Translations under genes and position numbers: made by a program
In this document: piece by piece, positions 59,406 through 64,000 of the stretch
Numbering within the stretch: position 1 is the first letter of the stretch
Layout: the number at the start of each line of letters is the position of its first letter
Assembly (NCBI GenBank): GCA_003999685.1
Contig: CP021229.1
Coordinates: forward strand, 1,674,001 to 1,738,000
Length of the DNA: 64,000 nt
Source of the DNA: Taiwanofungus camphoratus
Lineage: Eukaryota > Basidiomycota > Agaricomycetes > Polyporales > Taiwanofungaceae
Direction: 5' to 3'
Notes under the pieces: generated by a model
The model's database searches: none
What the model saw: only the letters and a program-made list of their open reading frames with translations
Told to the model about the DNA's origin: nothing

Positions 59406-59602
59406 GATTCTATTTGACCAACCAGGCCATGAGGTAGTGGTGAGCTCCAATCACATTAGAGCTATTTCTCTTATCTCTTATCAGCGGGCCGACAAAAGGC
59501 AGGCTAGAACGCCCTAGCCTTTACCAATACCGCCACCTGATCAGAGATAATAATCAGATGTAAAGATAAGGAGTCATTTAAGATGACTCATAGATAAGAG
59601 AT

Positions 59603-59630
59603 CCCTTATCATCGGTTAGGGTGATAAGGG
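59603..59630. other. Hairpin displaying a telomere-like loop
   Basis: A 9 bp stem CCCTTATCA/TGATAAGGG encloses the 10 nt loop TCGGTTAGGG; on the minus-strand RNA the loop reads CCCUAACCGA, complementary to the G-strand repeat. Confidence 0.6.
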
Positions 59631-60055
59631 TGGGAATAGAACAATCCGGGCCGGTGCCGACCGAGTCACATGACCGGTCCGACTTCCGGGCGCCTAGATA
59701 AGGGCAGCGTGGACCACTGAGGAAGCATCATGTCACGGCACAAACCTGAGGATCCCTAGGAACACCCTCACCGAGCCATGCGGGGCGGGGGCGGGATATT
59801 CACTAGGACCGCGTCCGGCAAGTTGCCGCACCGTGCCATAGCATGTTACACCTCACAGATCACCGGATCATGGACTAACACAGCAGAGGGGCGCTGGTGA
59901 CCATAACTAGGTAGTGCCCAGGCCAGTCCAGCCTTGCGGCTCAACCGGTCCGTGCCTGGATGCTGGTTACATGGCCGGCCCTCTCGGGCAAGTCACGTGA
60001 CGAGCATCTTATTTCCCAAAGCTACCAAATGGAGAAGGCGCGATAGCGCCTTCAG

Positions 60056-60134
60056 TTAGGTTAGGTTAGGTTAGGATTTAGCGTTAGGTTAGGTTAGGTT
60101 AGGTTAGGTTAGGTTAGGTTAGGGTTAGGTTAGG
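60056..60134 (+). repeat. TTAGG array 4 (about 15 units, a few variants)
   Basis: TTAGG pentamers, preceded by a hairpin AAGGCGC-GATA-GCGCCTT (60035-60052) and followed by the 3' end of the Penelope-like element. Confidence 0.9.
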
Positions 60135-63100
60135 TCTGGTTTGAACAGACAACCCTAAGTGCGAATAAACGCAAAAGGTAGTTACACCAATAACCTTAAG
60201 CTAAACAAATCGAATCAACCGATTTATATGTCCATTTCCAATAGTACATCATCTGTACTTTGGGCATTAATTACACTTCTGCGCCATTTGCTTGCTAAGT
60301 CAGCGAAATTGGTTTCCCTTTTACGCGACACAAGCCAGCGCTTGTCTAAGAACCCGAGTTGGGAAAGGTCAGGGACCTTCTCCGCTTCGATGAATCCGTT
60401 GGGTTTCTTCAGGTACCGCCCAGTCCAAACCCAGCCCTCGTCCGCGCGGTTGTCATGGACAACTGCCACCGGTTTCGAGATTTGATCGGACCGCCTGGCT
60501 TCAGCGGCGGCGAGTTCTGCTGCTGCTTCCGCAGCCGCCGTTTCGCGCGACAGCTTGCGCTGGGCTACTCGGGCGGGATCCCACCACTCCTCAAGCGTGG
60601 TCTGAACTGTGCTGGATAGGGTCGCATCCTTAGGACCCCCAGACGAATACTCAAAGATCGGAGCGGCCGAGTTTTCCCAACTCGCCGAAAAGAAGGACTT
60701 AAAGAAAGATAAATCCTTCACCCACGATTCCGTAACACGTGTCATTAATTCATGAACATCGAACTGATCCCATGAGGGGTTGAACTTCGACTTAATCGCA
60801 AGTACGCCCTCAACTTGGTCTGCATCTTCGGTCGAAGATTTTGGTTTTCCAAGACGTTCTTTCCAGCGTACCGCTTTATGCGAATCAAGCCAAGAAGTAA
60901 CCAGAGCAGGGGGATAGCCACGGCCGACATACAGGTCGACAAGCCCATGAAGGGCATCTAGGTAGTGTTCCAACTTAGAACTTAGCGTAGCTAAACGGCT
61001 CATCTCCCCAATGAATGTGCCTTTTTTCACATCCTTCGGGTGGTGAGATACCCATGGAATTCGTTCATGATGGTTAAGTGCTTTCCGATATGGCTTATGT
61101 TCCACCCGGTTAGAAACGGGGTCTATATAAATAAGCATGTCAAGGAATGGCGTCGCCCATTCAGACACTTCCCATGTTATAGTGCAGCCATCATAAGATA
61201 TACGGCTTTGGCAGGCTTCTAAAGCTTCTGCCGCACTACCTGCTTCAACTATGGCGAATACATCATCAATGTATCGACCATAATATAGGAACGGTGGAGT
61301 AACCTGTCCACCGGGCCATACTTGATTTTCAAAATGGCATCCATAGAGATTAGCTAAGTCAGGCGAACACGCCACACCCATAGCTAGTCCTCGTTTTTGA
61401 AAGTAAGTACGACCGTTGAAGTCGACTATTAAATCGTAATTGGCTGTTTGCATGCACCTGATAAACAGCGCATTATAAAACTGGGGCTGGTCCATAGACT
61501 GACTACCCAGAGGATGTCTTGTGTACAATTTGGACACAATGCCAACACAATCTCTGAGTGGTACATTTGGGTAGAAAGCGACAACGTCGCCAGCCACTAA
61601 CCAATACTTTTTCCATTTTAACGTTTTAACCTTTGCTAACTGGATCGCAAGATGTTTTGATCCGTGTATAATGAAGGACTCAGCCTCGATAATAGGTTTC
61701 AACAGTTTAGATACAACTTTAGCCGCGGGCCCTTGAGCGCATGAGTGACATGGAACAATAGGTCGCATCTTTACTGGGGATTTATGGATTTTTGGGATCC
61801 CGTAAAAGATAGGCACCTTTGGTTCCTCTAACTCGCTCTCGGGACATTTTGACCGGAGGAATTTGGCTAATTGGAGTGTCTGATCGTTAGGCAAAGCCCC
61901 TTCGACCCAATCGCTTAACTCCTTAACCCGCTTTGTAACTTTTTCTAAATACATCTGTCGCTGACCGGGATTAATTTCCTGATAGTCAGCCGTATTTGAC
62001 AGAAGATTCATGCAACCATTAATGAACCATTCCCTTGTGACTACTGCCGCACCGAGATTCTTGTCCGTTTGGAGAACGAGGTAGTTATGCTCGTTCAACC
62101 AGAGGCGAACACGGTCCAGGTCTACAAGCCGATTAGGGTGGCTTCTAGCTTTCAAACCGGGTACGACACTACGTATGTAATCAGTGACGTATGTTTGCCC
62201 GCGTTTAAGACCGTTTTCGATATATTGTGTGGCCCTAGGGGCGGACGAGTCCCGCTTAGCCCTAAGGTCGTAGTCTGGATCATAAGGTGGTTGGCTTATA
62301 CCTTGCCGTTCGAGTTGAATCTGTTTAACTTTAAAATACACTCGCCAGCGTATTCGTTCACAGAAATCATCGAACGCTGTTTGAATGAGTTCCCCGCTCG
62401 GGGGGGAGTACAACATATATTTCAAACCGCAAGATATGTGTATGCTAATGTCCGGCGGTAATATAACGTCCTCGCCACAATGCACCCAGCTTCTGAACCT
62501 CGCCGCTTCGACTAAAGCAACCGGAGCGAAATAAAGGAGGGTGCGAGCTGCAACTGGCAAGGGTAACATTAGGATACTGTCTGGATAAGACGACGGCTGG
62601 GAGAAACGGAGTCGCGAGCGAATAACTGACCGAATTATTTCGCTCTCCCTTTGCCTTTCCGATCTTTGGTCTTCTTCTGCTTCTTCGCAGAGGAAGCGGC
62701 CTGCTGCTGCTTGGCCTTGCGCTGCGGAGGTTTGGGAGGGCGTCCTCCCGTACTCATGCGCACCGATCGTTTTGGCGCCTTTGCCTTTGCTCCCTAAAAT
62801 ACGTGATAGAGCGGCGCCTGGTAAGCTTTTTGGAACAGAACCATGTACAAAACTTACCGCGTTCTTTGAGCTGCCTTCGCCTTTGAGACGACGATCAACC
62901 GCATCGTCGATCAGCTTTTTCAAAGCTGCAGGGTTCTCGGTGGCGTCACCCATCTCGACCTCCGCTGCAGCCTTGACGGCAGACTTTGCTTGCGCTCGAG
63001 CCGCGGCTTGTGCCAGTTGTGATTCACGGATATTAACTACCCGGAAGGCAAAGCGTGGGAGCACGGCGACGAATCGCTTGTACTCAGACTCGAGGACAGG

Positions 63101-63870
63101 GTCATTGGTCCACGTATCTAAGCGTTGACCGCCGTCGATAGTTTCCCTCCAAACAGGAACGCGACTAGACTGGCTAATGCGCGCCCACTGTTCGTCAACC
63201 ACTGTCCGCATTTTCTCCAACATTGCTGTCGGGTCTAATGCGCGATCAAAGAACGCGAGCTCTGCTCGCTTTTGGGCGATGGCCAAGTCAAGAGCCTTCC
63301 GACGGAAGGATTGGAACTCGGTTATCAGAGCTGCGGGCTCCGCCGGCGACGTCTCGAGCCAGAGTTTTGAGCTCTGGAAGACGGGTTCGCTGAGCCCCTG
63401 TAACTGGTGGGGGAGCGAACCGTTAGCTTTGTGCGACTCAAGGTCACCCAATTGCTTCTGCAAAGAAACAGAACGTTCCTTCGCTTCCGCAACGCTAACC
63501 AGCACCGGACGGAGCACCTCTCGATAGACGAGAGGTATAGCTGAGAAGACTTGGTCAATGGTCTCTGCGTGAAAAATGGCTCGGAACTCATCGGCAACAG
63601 TCTCAAGCGATGCCGCCCCGATAGCGTACGATAAGCTCGCGGGGGCAAGATTCCGGGCAATTGCAGACCTAAGTGAGGCAGACCCGGGACCGACGGAAGA
63701 AGAACGGGGTGTGGAAGGTGGAGCCATGCGAACGGCGGGGGACGATAGTAGATCGACTCAGACTTGGGCTTGTAGAATCGATTGCAGTCGTCACAGAAGA
63801 TACCGACAGTCGTGCACCAGGTAAGGGGCTTGCGGTGGCGGATGTAGAGAGACAGCTTGGCGGCGGTGTT
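60135..63870 (-). mobile_element. Penelope-like retroelement, endonuclease-deficient (Coprina type), apparently whole
   Basis: A 3.7 kb element with one long ORF. Its 3' end adjoins a TTAGG array on the G-rich strand, and its 5' side is linked by two TTAGG units to the next telomere-attached block. This orientation is what is expected if the element RNA is reverse transcribed from the 3' OH of a telomeric G overhang, as described for Athena (rotifers) and Coprina (fungi). No GIY-YIG endonuclease is encoded. The 3' UTR is short (about 90 bp). Confidence 0.85.
60224..63727 (-). CDS. Reverse transcriptase of a Penelope-like element
   Basis: 1167 residues without a break. N-terminal 330 residues are helical and low in recognisable domains. 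The Penelope-type palm and fingers follow: TDKNLGAAVVTREWFINGCM, IFYGIPKIHKSPVKMRPIVP, YWLVAGDVVAFYPNVPLRDC with a catalytic Asp, KRGLAMGVACSPDLANLYGC, YYGRYIDDVFAIVE with the YIDD catalytic pair, and WATPFLDMLIYIDP. RKALNHHERIPWVSHHPKDV then matches the thumb region of this family. The C-terminal 200 residues end LASKWRRSVINAQSTDDVLL and show no GIY-YIG motif. The enzyme should copy the element onto chromosome ends. Start set at MAPPSTPRSSSVG, 225 nt downstream of the ribozyme cleavage site in the neighbouring block. Confidence 0.93.
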   Translation of the reverse strand: MAPPSTPRSSSVGPGSASLRSAIARNLAPASLSYAIGAASLETVADEFRAIFHAETIDQVFSAIPLVYREVLRPVLVSVAEAKERSVSLQKQLGDLESHKANGSLPHQLQGLSEPVFQSSKLWLETSPAEPAALITEFQSFRRKALDLAIAQKRAELAFFDRALDPTAMLEKMRTVVDEQWARISQSSRVPVWRETIDGGQRLDTWTNDPVLESEYKRFVAVLPRFAFRVVNIRESQLAQAAARAQAKSAVKAAAEVEMGDATENPAALKKLIDDAVDRRLKGEGSSKNAVSFVHGSVPKSLPGAALSRILGSKGKGAKTIGAHEYGRTPSQTSAAQGQAAAGRFLCEEAEEDQRSERQRESEIIRSVIRSRLRFSQPSSYPDSILMLPLPVAARTLLYFAPVALVEAARFRSWVHCGEDVILPPDISIHISCGLKYMLYSPPSGELIQTAFDDFCERIRWRVYFKVKQIQLERQGISQPPYDPDYDLRAKRDSSAPRATQYIENGLKRGQTYVTDYIRSVVPGLKARSHPNRLVDLDRVRLWLNEHNYLVLQTDKNLGAAVVTREWFINGCMNLLSNTADYQEINPGQRQMYLEKVTKRVKELSDWVEGALPNDQTLQLAKFLRSKCPESELEEPKVPIFYGIPKIHKSPVKMRPIVPCHSCAQGPAAKVVSKLLKPIIEAESFIIHGSKHLAIQLAKVKTLKWKKYWLVAGDVVAFYPNVPLRDCVGIVSKLYTRHPLGSQSMDQPQFYNALFIRCMQTANYDLIVDFNGRTYFQKRGLAMGVACSPDLANLYGCHFENQVWPGGQVTPPFLYYGRYIDDVFAIVEAGSAAEALEACQSRISYDGCTITWEVSEWATPFLDMLIYIDPVSNRVEHKPYRKALNHHERIPWVSHHPKDVKKGTFIGEMSRLATLSSKLEHYLDALHGLVDLYVGRGYPPALVTSWLDSHKAVRWKERLGKPKSSTEDADQVEGVLAIKSKFNPSWDQFDVHELMTRVTESWVKDLSFFKSFFSASWENSAAPIFEYSSGGPKDATLSSTVQTTLEEWWDPARVAQRKLSRETAAAEAAAELAAAEARRSDQISKPVAVVHDNRADEGWVWTGRYLKKPNGFIEAEKVPDLSQLGFLDKRWLVSRKRETNFADLASKWRRSVINAQSTDDVLLEMDI

Positions 63871-63872
63871 GG

Positions 63873-63882
63873 TTAGGTTAGG
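63873..63882 (+). repeat. Two TTAGG units at the 5' junction of the Penelope-like element
   Basis: TTAGGTTAGG, between the 5' side of the RT-bearing element and the block starting AGGTGGAGCG. Confidence 0.8.
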
Positions 63883-64000
63883 AGGTGGAGCGAGACCGCC
63901 GATAGGCGGGCGAGCGTAGTAAGAGATGAGAAAAATAGAGAAGACAAGAGTAAACAAAGGTATCTGTTGCCAGATACCAACTTGTTTCGCTAAGGAGCTC
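63883..64000 (-). mobile_element. Second copy of the ribozyme-bearing telomere-attached block, cut by the window edge
   Basis: 118 bp nearly identical to 59204-59321, with one visible difference (C to T at a CpG). It continues beyond the window. Confidence 0.8.
63943..64000 (-). ncRNA. Hammerhead ribozyme, second copy, truncated by window end
   Basis: Shows stem II, GAAA, stem III, the GUU cleavage triplet and the 3' arm of stem I; the 5' arm of stem I and part of the CUGAUGA core lie outside the window. The stem III loop is GCAA instead of GCGA, so it remains a GNRA tetraloop. Cleavage would make an RNA starting at 63952, upstream of the reverse transcriptase ORF. Confidence 0.75.

Larger units (their letters stand above)
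59204..60055 (-). mobile_element. Non-coding telomere-attached block with a hammerhead ribozyme
   Basis: 852 bp between two TTAGG arrays. Its left 120 bp are nearly identical to 63883-64000, which adjoins the Penelope-like element. Read on the minus strand it holds a chain of hairpins, then the ribozyme, then the end CTCGCTCCACCTCC joined to C-strand telomere repeats. No ORF of note. It could be a non-autonomous or truncated relative of the Penelope-like element, or a telomere-associated repeat. Confidence 0.6.

Noticed and set aside
59603-59630. Telomerase RNA template in the hairpin loop
   Set aside because: Only a single CCCUAACC word is present, with no pseudoknot or other telomerase RNA features; chance or a telomere-derived remnant is as likely.
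58863-60134. TTAGG arrays as a sign of insect contamination
   Set aside because: The same sequence is continuous with fungal genes and a fungal-type Penelope-like element, and TTAGG units are interleaved with these elements.
60224-61000. GIY-YIG endonuclease domain at the C-terminus of the Penelope-like protein
   Set aside because: The C-terminal 200 residues lack both GIY and YIG motifs and the conserved Arg/Glu of the fold.
63325-63957. Long open frame overlapping the 5' part of the RT gene on the same strand
   Set aside because: It overlaps the RT ORF in another frame, is Arg/Pro/Ser-rich as expected of a shadow frame, and has no domain.

Overview
The window looks like a chromosome arm of a mushroom-forming basidiomycete (Agaricomycete). 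The host genes are split by many short GT-AG introns of about 45-65 nt, and they are typical fungal genes: an ACU-type P-ATPase, CHS7, MIS12, VPS74, ATG14, MDM35 and a Zn2Cys6 factor. The right end carries a basidiomycete-type Penelope-like retroelement joined to telomere-like repeats. The species cannot be named from the sequence.

Layout. 1-1292 is the 3' part of a P-type cation ATPase. 2020-12629 is a small secreted-protein gene whose first intron holds a three-level nest of retroelement sequence. An outer LTR-like piece contains a 1.7 kb LTR-like repeat (B), and B contains a 7.7 kb Ty3/Gypsy chromovirus. 13.0-54.3 kb is the gene-bearing part: BTB protein, allantoinase, Yippee-like protein, VPS29 and MDM35 (divergent, 149 bp apart), Zn2Cys6 factor, roadblock dynein light chain, CHS7, an orphan protein, VPS74, MIS12, ATG14 and a long coiled-coil protein. 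Stretches of 2-5 kb between them (13.9-16.6, 25.8-30.2, 36.3-41.0 and 44.8-48.1 kb) show no gene I recognise. 32.77-34.39 kb is bounded by inverted repeats, and a 1,108 bp stretch overlapping it has no CpG at all.

55.68-57.29 kb is a second, inverted copy of repeat B, followed by a GC-rich gene with a six-cysteine cluster (57459-58836). From 58.86 kb to the end the sequence is subtelomeric. Arrays of the pentamer TTAGG alternate with short hairpin-bearing inserts, a non-coding block that contains a complete type I hammerhead ribozyme, and an endonuclease-less Penelope-like element (Coprina type, 1167-residue reverse transcriptase on the minus strand). A second, window-truncated hammerhead copy follows. 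The element's 3' end faces the G-strand TTAGG array, as expected if reverse transcription was primed from a chromosome end, so the telomere should lie to the right.

The most interesting signals are the hammerhead ribozymes at the Penelope-like element, the TTAGG pentamer arrays, the nested insertion inside a host intron with its empty site preserved in the second B copy, and two CpG-free tracts that suggest past cytosine methylation.
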